Assembly (NCBI GenBank): GCA_022410635.1
Contig: JAJVDF010000228.1
Coordinates: forward strand, 290,027 to 354,026
Source: Tretioscincus oriximinensis
Taxonomy: Eukaryota > Chordata > Lepidosauria > Squamata > Gymnophthalmidae
Length of the DNA stretch: 64,000 nucleotides
Direction of reading: 5' to 3'
Shown: positions 32,074 to 43,876 of the stretch, one piece after another
Layout: each line of letters begins with the position of its first letter
How positions within the stretch are numbered: position 1 is the stretch's first letter
The notes under the pieces: model-generated
Databases searched by the model: none
What the model was told of the DNA's origin: nothing
The model's input: only the letters and a program-made list of their open reading frames with translations
Made by a program: the position numbers and the translations under genes

Positions 32074-32284
32074 GGCTGACCAGATGACCCCTTTTGGGGT
32101 GGGGTTGAAAACCCATTTTTGGGGGTGCCTCCCGGTTTTTTCTGAGGAAAAAAAAAATTAAAAAGCAAAACAAATTTTGAAAAATAATCTTTTTTTGAAA
32201 AAACATTTCTCAGAAAAAACTGGGAGGCACCCCAAAAAATGGGTTTTCAACCCCCCCACAAAAAAAGGGGTCATCTGGTCAGCC
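32074..32284. mobile_element. Long-hairpin MITE (GGCTGACCAGATGACCCC ends), copy 1
   Basis: The arms run from GGCTGACCAGATGACCCC to GGGGTCATCTGGTCAGCC, with nearly full-length pairing of about 90 bp each side and an A-rich loop. It is flanked by TA (32072-32073 and 32285-32286), which suggests TA target duplication. No frame. Confidence 0.85.
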
Positions 32285-33569
32285 TACAGAAATGACTCTT
32301 CAGTCCTATACAGTATATGATGGACAAATATAAGATCTGTTTGGTTCCCAAGAATATAACTGCACTGTTCCTTCACTCTGAGGGTTAAATGTAAGAAAAA
32401 TATCTCACTCTTGGAAGTGTATGAAATTCCTACTGTACCTTTGATAATGCAAAGTACATATCTCTTTAATCTCAGCAGCTTATCTGCAAATTGTAAGGAG
32501 AGGTGTCCTTTAAATTACTTTATAGATTCTCTTTGATTTTTATAGATTCACTTCATCTGTTATTTACAACTTAAGTACCATTGGTTAAACATCAGATGAG
32601 AATCCTTAGGTAATAATAAACTCCTTTTCAAACTTCATTAAGGTAAAAAATGAAAGGCATCACATAGTTATAAAAATAAAAAAAGAATGAAGACCAGCTA
32701 CGTTCACAGTACATATAAAATGTTGCAAAACTAAAGCCCTAATGAAGAGTTTCCAGCAGGACTAGAATCGGTGCTTTTTAAGAACTACGCAGAATAGCAT
32801 TCCAACCTTACAAGCTACGGCTGCTGCAATCTTTTCATCATGACCAAGCTACTCATTACTGATACCTATGCTTAATGCAGATAGACAGAAAAGAGGATGG
32901 GGGAATTTTCCCTTTCACAGCAGGGAAAAAGAAGAGCTTTTATCAGCGCTATCTTGTTATGCAGGCTATTTTCTCTGAACCTCTCCTATGTAATAAAGAT
33001 CTGGGAGCCCTGATCTTCATTTTATCACAGATAGCCTTTTCTGCATTATGCTCTATTTGGATATATATTGGAATAGGGGGTTGCCATCCACAGGATATAA
33101 CCCAAAATAAAGTTTAGTGCAGAAAGGGTCTATGTGAGCATCATGGTTGGCAACATATATCCCAGAATAAAGCCTAAGGTGCAAAAAAGAGACTTTGAGC
33201 TTCAAGGCTGGCATGAAGATTGAATAGACACGTTTGTTGCTGGGCAGACAATGCTCTTCTTATAAGGGCAATTTCTTATGGGGTTGTATTGCCTGAAGTT
33301 TACCACCTATTTCATATCAATTTAATTCCATATAAGGTCTTTCAAACAATTTTTGGATGGACACTGAATTTTACAAAGATTGGCAGTACTCCCTACTGAA
33401 GGGGTCTGAGGGTACATGTGAGGACTTCAATGTGCCTCCAAGGTAAAATCCTTCAGAAAAAAGGAGAGGAGTTCTGCAGAAGATAAGGACATTCTGCTGA
33501 GATAAGGACATTTCAGGAGATGCTGCCACAATAATATGCTGAACCTGCTACAGTTTATTCTTTGATACA

Positions 33570-33810
33570 TCTATTTATGGACACCAAGGGTATAAATGGA
33601 TACTAGGATGGATGTCGGGATGTTGCCTCTGGGATGGAGCAACAGGCAGGACTCCTGAAATACCATTTGCAGGGAGTCATGAACAAGAGCATATTTTGAT
33701 TTCCTCTGTTCAGACTGCCCAGGTGCATCTGGTGGGCCTCTGTGTGACACAGAATGCTGGACATGATGGGCTGTGGCCTGATCCAGTATGGCTCTTGTTA
33801 TGTTATGTTA
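33570..33810 (+). mobile_element. CR1-clade LINE 3' UTR
   Basis: Starts 'TTTATGGACACCAAGGGTAT', the end of the LINE ORF2, then 'GGATGGAGCAACAGGCAGGA' through 'ATCCAGTATGGCTC', with a short TTATG tail. Confidence 0.8.
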
Positions 33811-34159
33811 GGACTAGGTATAGAACTCCTATCCTCCTTTTTTCTGGTAACCATAATCCAAGATAGAAACTTTCAGTGTACCAAATGTCAATCTAAACTG
33901 ATCTCAGAACCCTTGTTGGGCCCATGTTGGTACTATAATTTGATGCTAAGAAATCCCCTAATGATCTGGAAAACGAATATGCGACTTCTGTATGTCTCAG
34001 TGACAATAGGCATCAGTCACCTATTTTGCTATATTTGGATATTCTGGGATAAAGCATGCATATTCCAAAATAAAGCAGTCCAGACACTATTTTATTCCTG
34101 AACCACTAAATATAGTGGAATAACGAAACAATGTATGAATGCAGCTTTGCTAGGAGAAA

Positions 34160-34340
34160 TTAGCTTCTTGTCACACATCTACTTTTAAACTTTTTTCAGT
34201 TCTGAAGAATGAACTAATTTGTTTTTTTTCTGGAGCACACCATAAAAAAATACTAGATTTACTAAGATCCTGGTTACACATCTACTTTTAAATCTTCTTT
34301 GGGATTGAAAAAGANTTTAAAATAGATGCGTAACCAGGGT
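34160..34340. repeat. Palindromic MITE remnant
   Basis: 'CACACATCTACTTTTAAAC' occurs twice as a direct repeat (34173 and 34274) and inverted as 'TTTAAAATAGATGCGTAACC'. It also holds 'TTCTGAAGAATGAA', linking it to the 22215-22330 family. Probably two nested copies. Confidence 0.5.
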
Positions 34341-35342
34341 TTTAGTTAATAAATTAACTGACCCACTCGGAGACCTGCTGGTGATGGAAAGAATAGAAAG
34401 GTTTAGAAATAAATAAAACCAGACTTGAGTAGCTATAGGCTAGTGTAGGTATAGATATGCCAGGGAACACATGCAGACATAAATTTCCCCTTTGAGCATA
34501 ACTTATCACCAAATCACCAGCACTTCACCATGATTTGTACCTTGAGTGGAGCCATCTTTTTCTGCAAATGTTGTTTACTCACACATATAGCCATTTATTG
34601 CCACACTGGTCCATTGCTTTCTGGCTACTTTTTAGCTCTATAGATCTGAATGAAGAATGGCATAGTCAATTCTGTCTGAACAAAATTGTAATTGAACTAA
34701 TATCTCAGAATGCTGGAGCTATAGCTTATGTTCAACAGGAGCATGTAAAGATGGAAAGTTGAACAACACTTTCAGCTACAGTTCTTCCCAAACTACGGTC
34801 AACCCCCCCCCCCCNNNAAAAAAAAAGGTCCTATATCTTTTCCAATATTTTTTGGTTAATAGTAATCTAAACCAGATGAATGCCTCCCACTTTTGCAAGG
34901 AGATTAAAGTGGTAAATTTAATTTCATTCCCTTCATTTTGTTATTTCAGAAACTTCCCACAATAGGTTGAACGAAGAGTCAGCATCTACCCCAAACTAAA
35001 TCATGGGTAAATCAATATTAGACATTGGAGAGACTCAGGGCAGGTGAACATGGAAGATAAGAAGAACTAGAGAAAAGTGTTCATTTGGGTTGAGGGACCT
35101 ATTGGGTGGATGGTTTGTAAGATTTACGGGCAAATTAAAAATGTTGAACAAAGTACCTATATATTTTGTTTCTGATACTCAGAACATTTTAATTCCCACG
35201 ACTGCAGTTCTTAAGGGGCACCTTTCCCTATTTGATTGTGGACTTCTCCAAGCAGTTAACAGAAACAAGGCATTCACATTAATAAATTGTTTCACTTTTC
35301 CCCAGTCATTCCAAAAGCATCCCTCAACTTACTTAAACATAC

Positions 35343-35632
35343 TGTTAACAACGTAAATAAGTTGTTTTAAGTAGTTTTCAGTTTTGTTTCATTGTACTTT
35401 CATGCTGGCGGGAAGCTGTGGTCGTGATTTTGAATGTAAGTGATGTCATTAAAGGAGGAGTCCTGCTGAGTTTAGATTATAAATGAAGAAGTTAACTGCC
35501 AATTTGCTTTGAATCTTTGAAAGCTTATTGCTCTGAAGCTCACACTTTCTGGTTGCTTGGTTGCATAATAAAGTCTCTGAAAAGCTTCTCATTTGAGTGT
35601 TGATTCAGGAAAAAAAGTCTAAAATCTAACAC
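35343..35632 (+). mobile_element. Solo LTR candidate, 290 bp, with 5-bp target duplication
   Basis: It begins TGTTA and ends TAACA (perfect inverted ends) and is bounded by CATAC on both sides (35338-35342 and 35633-35637). Promoter and poly(A) order is right for an LTR: TATAAA at 35478-35483 and AATAAA at 35567-35572, about 85 bp apart. No internal retroviral or Gypsy sequence adjoins it, so it looks like a recombined solo LTR. Family unknown. Confidence 0.75.
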
Positions 35633-36018
35633 ATACCTTGCATTATCTGCTTTTAAGGATTTCACAATCATTCATGCACTCTGGAAACGTTGTTGCAAGA
35701 AATGCAAGTATATTCTAGCCTTTTTTATCACGTGACGTGTTTTCACCCAGTTGTAGTAAGAGTGAGAAATGCCAGGGATGTAGAAAAAAAGGCAAAAGAA
35801 TAGTGCTTTTACTTTTCCTCAGGCCTAGGAGCAGGAATACCTCTAACTGTGAAAGACATGAACTATTTCACTCAGGTATATATTAAACATGTATATAATA
35901 ATAATCAATTTATTACAATGGTTACAGATATACAAAATTTAAAACTTGTTGATAAAATTCAGCCTGCAGAAGACAAAAACTGAAATTGATGGTGGATGGG
36001 ATTGCTTCCCAGAGACTA

Positions 36019-36224
36019 GGCTGACCAGATGACCCCTTTTGGGAGGGATTGAAAACCCATTTTTGAGGTGCCTCCCAGTTTTTTCTGAGGAAAATGTTTT
36101 CAAAAAAAGATTTTTTTTGAAAATGTTTTTTTGTTTTTTAATTGTTTTTCCTCAGAAAAAAACGGGAGGCACCCCAAAAATGGGTTTTCAGCCCCCCCCA
36201 AAAAAAGGGGTCATCTGGTCAGCC
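36019..36224. mobile_element. Long-hairpin MITE (GGCTGACCAGATGACCCC ends), copy 2
   Basis: Same termini and inverted-arm layout as 32074-32284, again with TA on both sides (36017-36018 and 36225-36226). The two copies differ mainly in the loop and in homopolymer lengths. Confidence 0.85.
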
Positions 36225-36255
36225 TACCAGANACCATTCTCTAAAGGCCCATAAT

Positions 36256-37127
36256 TGTTGGGATTTCCCCCTGGGACACATATTAGGAATAAAATATATT
36301 ATTAATATCAAATATATCTGGCTGGATCAAGGCTACCAAAGTGAGGCCTCTGGGTAATTTTCTTCAAAAAATTTCCTTGGCCAAGCTGACTTTTGCTCAA
36401 ACTCAGGAACTCACTTAATCTCTTTCCTCTCCCTAGGGGCACCTGTGAATGGTAGCTCCTGTCTATGCCCTTTCTAAACAAAGAACAACTTAATCCCATT
36501 TAATTTCAGGGAAGTCAATTGTTTGCTTTTCTCCAAGGCAGACTTGACTCCCAATGGGAACCTCTTTGGCAAATGTAGCCTAAAGCTTATCCCTATTGTC
36601 CAAAAGGGAAGCCACTATTTACCTTCTTCCACCTTTCTGTATACTCTGATATCTCTTCTTTGTTTGATATCAATCAAGGGTCATCAGAGACTGGACCCTT
36701 GGTATGATTCATCTTCCTATCAGGATTTGATTGACAGGGGACCACAATGGTAGCTAAGATCCAATCATTAGTCACACCACACACACACACTTCTCTTCCC
36801 CTATTGGTTACTGTACCCAGGCTGCGCCTCCTTGGGAGGAGGCATAACGTGTCATATGTGACATCACAGACCCACGTTGGGTATCCTCCGCCCTTTTTAC
36901 CCCGTCATAATTTTGAAACACGCCTTCTGATTCTGCAATCAATAAAAGTGGAGACTTTTTGACCCTCTGGAGGCTTCCATTTACCCGTGGACCTCCTAAG
37001 ATCTCCTGTTGTCCTGAAGTGTCGTCCGTGTGCGCATTATTTCGTGGCAGGTGATACGGACCCCAGGGCAAGCTACCTCACGTCACCGCTCAGTCATTGG
37101 TTATCGGGACAGCCGAATCTCGATACA
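36256..37127 (+). mobile_element. Solo LTR candidate, about 872 bp
   Basis: Starts TGTTGGG and ends GATACA, with TAAT on both sides (36252-36255 and 37128-37131). It contains a CCAAT-type box (reverse, near 36803), a CRE-like TGACATCA (36860 region), AATAAA at 36941-36946 and a GC-richer 3' part resembling U5. A 4-bp match could arise by chance, and the LTR might instead end nearer 37040 with leader sequence after it. No coding sequence follows. Confidence 0.5.
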
Positions 37128-37688
37128 TAATATCCTGACTTGTTTATGAGATTGAGAAAACAGTTCCACTGAGAACTAATTCTGTTTGGTATTTTGGAGA
37201 AATAATAGGAGAAGCCAATAATACCAATTTGTCCTGTATACACTTATGCAGGAAAAGCCACATTCATCTCAGAGAGATATTTCTAAATACATGTGCCTAA
37301 TGGAAAAATATTTTCCTTAATTGTTTGGTTGTGTTACATACTACATCATTTCCTCACATTCCCACATCATTCTTCAGAGTTCAGGGCAAACACACATCAT
37401 GGTGAACAAAAGACAAAATACTAGGGTTAGTTTCTTTTGAATGCTCCAGCTTTTCGTATGCAGAAAAANATTTGCTCCTACATCTGGCTAGTTATTGTAA
37501 TCCTGGCCCAAAAAGGTTGATTTTCAGTTGGGCCTGGTCACACAAAAAGTTGATTTGCCTGTGGAATTGTTCTCTCTATGTTTTCCTGAACATTCTATGC
37601 TAGGAAAGATAGACTAGAAATGGCAAGAGAACATGAGGATTACACAAAGTCCTATCACAGAGGCATTTCTAAGCTTATTCCTTGTTAA

Positions 37689-37948
37689 GAGGCATAGTGG
37701 TGCAGAGGTTAAAAATAGGCTTTCCAACAGAGAAGTCATTTATTTGAGGCTTATGTGTCTACCCTGGAGAGGGGGGAATGCCCTCTACTGGCCTTAGTGT
37801 CAGTCGACCTAGCTGTTCAGATGTGATCAATTACAAGTAGATTAATAGGAGGGGGAAAAAGTAAGCCTCCAGGAGAAAAATAGCTTTAAGCACCTTTGAA
37901 TCCCTTCCTGTGAGAAAAGCAGGGCATAAAAACCCAGTTCTTCTTCTT
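37689..37948 (+). mobile_element. tRNA-derived SINE, divergent copy
   Basis: 'GAGGCATAGTGGTGCAGAGG' head, 'CCTAGCTGTTCAGATG' and 'AATTACAAGTAGATTAATAG' body, and 'GAGAAAAGCAGGGCATAAAA' followed by TTCTTCTTCTT. The A and B boxes are degraded. Confidence 0.7.
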
Positions 37949-39309
37949 AAGTTTGAAAGTAATCTGTAGAATAGAAGGACATAGTGGCTTTGAGTATCTT
38001 AGTTCACAAAATTATATTCTGAAGTATGTCATAGAACAAAACATTGGCATGGTGACACTTTTGCAAAAATGTTGCATAAAAACACAGCAGGCCAAGAGAA
38101 CTGTGATGTCTGACACAGAGGCCAAGAGAAGAAAATGGTTGCTTGTTTGAATGCCCAAATTAAATAAGATAGAGTTCAGATTAATTTGTGTCTTAGGGCA
38201 TATGTAAGGCTACATTTGGGGCTCCTAGAAACATGTTTCAGCTTTATTTCACTTGGATATACAAATGTTTTGCCCTTCAGCAACTTGGCACATATTGAAG
38301 AGATCACACCTTCAGAAAGCCAAACACTTCTGAATGCAGCTATTTTTTGAAACAAAATCAGATATTCATTTATATAATTTGTACCAATTAGTTTTAAGAT
38401 ATTTTAAGGGGAAAAAAACAAACAAACCTTGCTAACAGACGTAACATGTTGGCGTTAAAAATAATTGGACTCCAAGTAAGTGTTCAGATTCCTTTTGACT
38501 GAAGTCAGTATTTATGCATTAAGTTGTAATCTTTTATTTTTCCAACACCAATGTGTTAAAAACCCACAAAGAACAATTCAGAAATAAATATGGGTGAAAG
38601 CATCTGTCTGAAGGGGATAAATAGTAGCTACTGATGTTGTCTGGAGTGCACCTGACTGTGTAAAACCTCTTCCACAGCGGCTTGAAAGTACTAATATGTT
38701 AGATAAATAAAATGGAGGTTGTGGAACACGCACACTTTTGTTTGTTTGAAATCTGACAAACACACAAACATTCTACAAAAGGAAGTGCGGCTAGAAGAAC
38801 CAAAATAAAAAGTGAACCTCAAATTTGCATGGTTAGATAGAGTGTAAAGTGGGAACAAAAATTGTTCTAGCTCTGCCTTTTTCTTCCTTTCTTTGTTTGA
38901 TTGCTGGGAAATGATGGTAATCTTGGCCTTGTGCAGTTTAGGGCTGGGGGGGGAGGAGGCAGTTTCCTCCAGCCTTGGCAAAGTTAGAAAAGGGAGGAGA
39001 CACATTCAAGCACTTACTGGTCTTTTTTCCAGTCTGCAAATTGAATGCCAATACAAAGTGGCACCTCTACGGAGACAGAGAGAGACTGCAGCCCCTCCCA
39101 GGCAGCCTTCCCATTGGTTCTGGGACTGGCGACCCTTTTTGTCAATTAAAAAAGCTGCCTGGAGCTTTTTGATTTGTTGGCAGGTTCTCTATGAAAGCTT
39201 ACGATTGGCCAATGGTTCTCCATTGTTTTCTATGGAGATTTTATCATTGATTTTAATTTCTGAGTGTTCGCCAGACCCCATGAACCCAGGGGCCAGCCAC
39301 CACTGACAT

Positions 39310-39405
39310 ATGCTTTTAAACTATTGTTAGTATTGAAGAATTGGACTAAATGGGGGGGAGTGTTTTGTTCCGTTCTTCGTATCTGAATATAGTTTAAAAG
39401 CATGT
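39310..39405. repeat. Palindromic MITE
   Basis: 'ATGCTTTTAAACTATTG' is inverted as 'ATAGTTTAAAAGCATGTG', with 'GAAGAATTGGAC' facing 'GTTCCGTTCTTC' inside. It is about 96 bp and of the same style as 45028-45165. Confidence 0.65.
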
Positions 39406-39834
39406 GTAATAAATAAACAAATAAATAAAACCCTTTTCACCGTAATGTGTGTGACAAGGGCCCTCGTTCAAGAACTGTTGGAAAATAATTTTTAGATTTA
39501 TATAAAAGGTATCCTTATCATTCAGGTCTTCCAATGGCTCCCTTCACCCCCACCTGGCTGATATTTGCAAATCTATATAGTTGTGCAAGCACCAGAATTG
39601 GGGAGGGGACCTCCTGATCACCATTTTGAGGCTGTGGCATCATAGCTGGCAATTCTTAAAACTATTCAAAAAACACATCATCACATCCTGACCAAAGTTT
39701 CAGGGAACAAGGAAAAACAAACCTAGAAGATGCATGTACACCAATTTAACCTGGCTTTTGGCTGAAAAAAAATGGCTCTCCCATCCTTACTTTCAGAAAT
39801 TATTGTTTTAATATGTTAACTCAGGCCCATTCCC

Positions 39835-40180
39835 TGCACCCAATATACTGTACTTTGGAGGCAATTTTACCATCTTTCCGCCCCACAGAATCATGCGTGC
39901 CCAGTTTTCCATGTACTCCAAAGGTCTACATATATTAAACAATTTAGCAGCCTCCATTTTGTAAAGCCCAAAAGAAAAGCTGCTTCAATATGCAATTTGT
40001 AAAATGCTAATTGGCTCTTGCCTAGTAGAGATTGCCTGGGAATTATATGCAGGCTCGCAAACAATGCTGGGGCTTGTAGTCAGACAAGCACAGCAATGAT
40101 TTCTGGGGCTTGTGATGTCANAAGAATTGCCAGGATGTATCGAGGACAGAGAGGGAACTGTGAGGAAGATTGAAGGTAAA
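39835..40180 (+). repeat. Unassigned interspersed repeat ('CTAATTGGCTC' family)
   Basis: Shares ordered blocks with 63185-63470 and, inverted, with 10119-10345: 'ATTTAGCAGCC', 'CCATTTTGTAAAG', 'GGGGCTTGTAGTCAGACAAG', 'AATGATTTCTGGGGCTTGTG', 'AATTGCCAGGATGTATC'. Non-coding, with no clear termini. Confidence 0.6.
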
Positions 40181-40225
40181 TGTAGTGAGGAAGCAGCCTC
40201 AGTTTTTATTGTTAACCACCCTCAG

Positions 40226-40927
40226 TGTCTTGCCCCAAGAGCATCTTTATACCTTGAGCCATAGATTTCTTTTAAGATAAATAGTTTTGTATGTATTATG
40301 TTTTGAGATAGGAATAGGTTTCTGTTACTTTAAGAAAAAAGGAAGGGAACTCTGGGAAATCCCTGGGTTCTTATATCTATTTCCTTAGTTAGTTACTTTT
40401 AGTTTTGTGTAGCCTTTGCAAGACTCAGTCGCACCTGAAGAGAGGAGTCTCTTTTGACAAAATAAGGAAATTGTTTACAAAAGAGAGAGACAGAGAAAGA
40501 GAAACTGCAAGAGAAGAGAAATAAACAACTGCAAGTATTGAAAGAGAGACTGGATGTTGCCTCTGGGATGGAGCAACAGGCAGGACTCCTGAAATACCAT
40601 TTGCAGGGAGTCATGAACAGGAGCATATTTTGCTTTCCTCTGTTCGGACTGCCCAGGTGCATCTGGTGGGCCTCTGTGTGACACAGAATGCTGGACTTGA
40701 TGGGCTGTGGCCTGATCCAGTATGGCTCTTCTTATGTTCTTATGTTCTTATCTTCTTAGACTTTGGGGGCAAAAGTTCCAGTTCCTTATTTGTATTTTGT
40801 GTATTTAATAAGTAAAGCCTTGAAAATAGAGACTTTGTGGACAGTTCCTTTGTTTTGGCTGTGTTCCTGAGGGCCAGAAGTTAAGGCTACACATAAGAGT
40901 TATTACAATTGCACTCCGGACAAAACA
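40226..40927 (+). mobile_element. Solo LTR candidate interrupted by a CR1 3' end
   Basis: Starts TGTCTTGCC and ends GGACAAAACA, with the 5-bp repeat CTCAG on both sides (40221-40225 and 40928-40932). Removing the CR1 insert (about 203 bp) leaves an LTR of about 500 bp. The purine-rich block at 40480-40550 and a U5-like region after 40755 fit an LTR. Its R-region poly(A) signal is not canonical (AATAAG near 40808). Confidence 0.6.
40548..40750 (+). mobile_element. CR1-clade LINE 3' UTR inside the LTR
   Basis: 'GGATGTTGCCTCTGGGATGG' to 'GTATGGCTCTTCTTATG', ending in TTCTTATG octamers. AGACT flanks both sides (about 40543-40547 and 40757-40761), which may be a short target duplication. Confidence 0.8.
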
Positions 40928-41144
40928 CTCAGCCCCTCAGGTTTAGGCTGATAAATAAATAAACTAGAATAGAATAGAATGGAGAGGAAGAAAAGAGACA
41001 GAATTCAAACTGGATTTTTTTCCTTCCCTCCTAGATCATTTCCTACAATGGGAATGGAGTTTATGCCCTTCCCTTTAGAGGTTGTAATAAATATGATAGC
41101 ATGTTAATTGTAACTTTTAATCCAATAATAATTTTATGTTCCAG

Positions 41145-41259
41145 AACATAAGAACTAAGAGCCATACTGGATCAGGCCACAGCACATCAAGTCCACCATT
41201 CTGTGTCACACAGAGGCCCACCAGATGCAACTGGGCAGTCCGAACAGAGGAAAGCAAAA
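41145..41259 (-). mobile_element. CR1-clade LINE 3' end, antisense, with 10-bp target duplication
   Basis: AACATAAGAAC tail, then the reverse of the 3' UTR up to 'GAGGAAAGCAAAA'. It is bounded by the direct repeat TATGTTCCAG (41135-41144 and 41260-41269). It is 115 bp long and heavily 5' truncated. Confidence 0.8.
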
Positions 41260-42524
41260 TATGTTCCAGATATTGCCTTCATTGTCAAACTGCCTATGTT
41301 GTAAGAAAGTTATAATACCTTCTTCATCATCATATGCTGTGACCCTCTGGGACCTTTAATTGAAGGGCAGATTATAAATGTAATAAATAAATGAATGAAA
41401 AACATTTTTCTTGCTTTATATTGTGGGACTCTAGAGAAGTCTGCTCTTTATGTTTTCAGCTAAAGGTAGCCTTTTTCAGGAGTGGTCATAGGTTTCCACT
41501 CATGGCGGTTCAAGACTCTACCACCCAATAGATAACAATTAATCATTTCCTTGCCCTAGTTTGTTAGTCTCTCTCAGACAGAGTTTGTAAGTTGCAAAAA
41601 GATCAGTAAGGCTCTTTTATATGCTGCAAATAGTCAGTAGGCACCTTGTCTTTTCAAGGGATACAGAAAAAAAATCCCACATCAATAATATAAGGCTAGT
41701 TGGCACTCAAGGTATCTCTTCATACTGGTCTCCTATAGCTGAGGTACATTTCATTTTATCTTCAAGATATTTCAGTAACATACGATCTTTCATTCGTGAA
41801 GCTATGCCAAGATTTTAGAAACAGATCTTAAGAAAAAGGAACCAAGTATTCAATTATTCCATTGGGGCATCATAAGAAATAGGCTCCAAGCTACCTGGAA
41901 GGTTCTCTGAAGAGTAGAGAAACAATGATACAAAAGATGTGAGATACTATAACATTCCTTTGTTATTTTCACACATAGTGTTAAACAGATTTGAAAATGA
42001 GCATTGATTGCTGTTGACGAGAGTTTGCTTTGATTCATGTTTGAGATAGCTCCCAGATTTCTTCATTAATTGGTGGTGGTGGTGGTGGGTGGGTGGAGCT
42101 ATTGTTTTCACATATGCATTTTTTGACAGTTTGGCCACAGTTTCACGTTCAAAAGTCTTCTATCCTCTTCGTCAAGGACTGTTTAATAGCATATGTGAGA
42201 CTACAATCTTTGCCTAGCATACTTTTTAAGGCAATTCTCCTTCATGTAATGAATTTTTCTATATTATACCCATTAATGTACCAAACGTTTTTGTAAAAAA
42301 AAGCCTTCCATTTACATGTCTTTGTACTTTATCCCACAAACTAAATAGAGTCCCATCTACTTAGTATTTGACTAGGAAATTGCTTGGGGATATCAGCTTC
42401 CAGGTTAGACTGGGGAAAAAATCCTGAAGGTAGGCAATGGCAGAGCACTTCAAAATTGTGAAAATAAACAAACAAACACCCTCTACCCTCAAATGAACAA
42501 TGTTGTTTGTTTTACATTCACATT

Positions 42525-42770
42525 AGGAAGTTGGATTAGGGGTAGGATTAAGGTGAGGGTAAGAGAGTATTTGGGTAAAGTTAGAGTGTTAGATTAGAAT
42601 AGTGGGTTATAGAAGTAGGTTAGGTTGCTGAGCTAGGGTTAGGGTTGGGGTTAAGGGAAAATTAGGGTTAAGGTCAAGATTAGTAATCAGGTAAAGGTTA
42701 GGTCTAGTTTAAGGTTAAAGTTACAATTATAGTTAGGGTTAAGCTTAAGGTTAGGGTTCGGTTAGCTAAA
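42525..42770 (+). repeat. Degenerate telomere-like (TTAGGG) tract
   Basis: About 245 bp in which GGTTAG, TTAGGGTT, AAGGTTA and similar variants recur almost continuously, with a few perfect TTAGGGTTAGGGTT-type segments near 42635-42660 and 42735-42760. The G-rich strand is the + strand. Confidence 0.85.
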
Positions 42771-42904
42771 TTAATTTGGGTGTCTACATGTTTAGAAACA
42801 AATTCTTATATTCCTTTGTAAAGCTAGTATATAGTTAGATGCTTTGTCTGACGGGAAGACCTGCTTAATAATAATTGTCATTAAAAAGGCTTAATGGGAA
42901 AATA

Positions 42905-43070
42905 GAATTATAGGTGTGTGTTTAAGACATTGGATTCAGCTCTTTGCTACATGTAAGAATAAAATCATATAATCATCTGTAACATATGGTCACCCAGCCT
43001 TCANTTATACACATTCTCTGTGCAAAATCTGGCCTCATGTCCAGATAGTCAATTGCAACATTAACTGCAC
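42905..43070 (+). repeat. Direct repeat, copy 1 (about 165 bp)
   Basis: 'AGAATTATAGGTGTGTGTTT' through 'CAACATTAACTGCAC', about 85-90% identical by eye to 43877-44042. Confidence 0.85.
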
Positions 43071-43876
43071 ATCAGAAAAAAGACTTCCAGGTTCGGAGCA
43101 AGCCAGAAACACACCAACGGCCATGCATCGTGGTGTGGGAAGCAGAGCATGTAGCAGGCATATAAAAGAAGTCCGTGCCCCTCTCAGAGTGCTGTTGCAT
43201 TCCGAGAGCAAGTCTCTCCCTTCCTTCTTGTCATGGCTGGTGTGGAAGTTGCACATCTTGGATGGCCAACAGGAATGGTTAATAGCCATGAGGCAGATAT
43301 CTTCTAGCTATCAGATAGTTCTTGAGGGCCCCCATAAGGGGTTCAGAGTTGCGGCGCTTGCCCTAGGGGAGAAGTTGGAAGCTTCGAGTAGTTTGAGTAA
43401 AGAGGTGTGTGTATGTGTTCCACATGGGCCACCGCCCTGATAGCGTCATTCAATCTCCTTGATCCTCTTGTGGCTGTCTGCAGTGTGGCTGGGCATTAGG
43501 TTCAGGTGAGCAAATGGGGAGACCGTCTGCAGCGTAGCTGGACAAAAAACCCAGCGAACTGTCTGCAGTGTGGCTGGGCAGTGCTCACCTGTAAGCATTA
43601 ATTGGTCCACCTTCATTGGCATAAAATTGCAATTGTGCCACTCCTGAGATGAGTGACGAATTCATCAGCCAAGATGCTGCACTTTACACTTCATGTATAT
43701 TAGCCATGGCCTATTTTATTCCACATAAATTACGTTTTTTCTTGCAATATGAAAACTTGCAATGAAATGAAATGCTTGAATCTTATAACTTGTGTTAACT
43801 TGGTTATATTTGCAATAAATGGTGAAAGGTAACATGGTGCACATGTCGCGACCAGATCGTTATCATCAGCAAAACA
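43071..43876. other. Unique segment between two direct repeats
   Basis: About 800 bp containing TATAAAAG at 43161-43168, a reading frame at 43123-43440 (105 codons, no recognised domain), three spaced copies of 'GTCTGCAGYGTRGCTGG' (near 43475, 43527 and 43561) and AATAAA near 43815. This promoter-to-poly(A) order could belong to a retroelement, but no family is recognised. Confidence 0.4.

Larger units (their letters stand above)
40198..40965 (+). mobile_element. L2-like 3' tail split by an LTR
   Basis: The left part 40198-40225 ('TTTTTATTGTTAACCACCCT') and the right part 40933-40965 ('CCCCTCAGG', 'GATAAATAAATAAA') together form the 3' terminus seen intact at 30670-30745. The intervening 702 bp is the LTR. 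Confidence 0.65.

Noticed and set aside
43123..43440. 105-codon frame in the 43-kb duplicated unit as a gene
   Set aside because: No domain, no splice partners and unknown repeat context. Kept only as an observation within the unclassified element.
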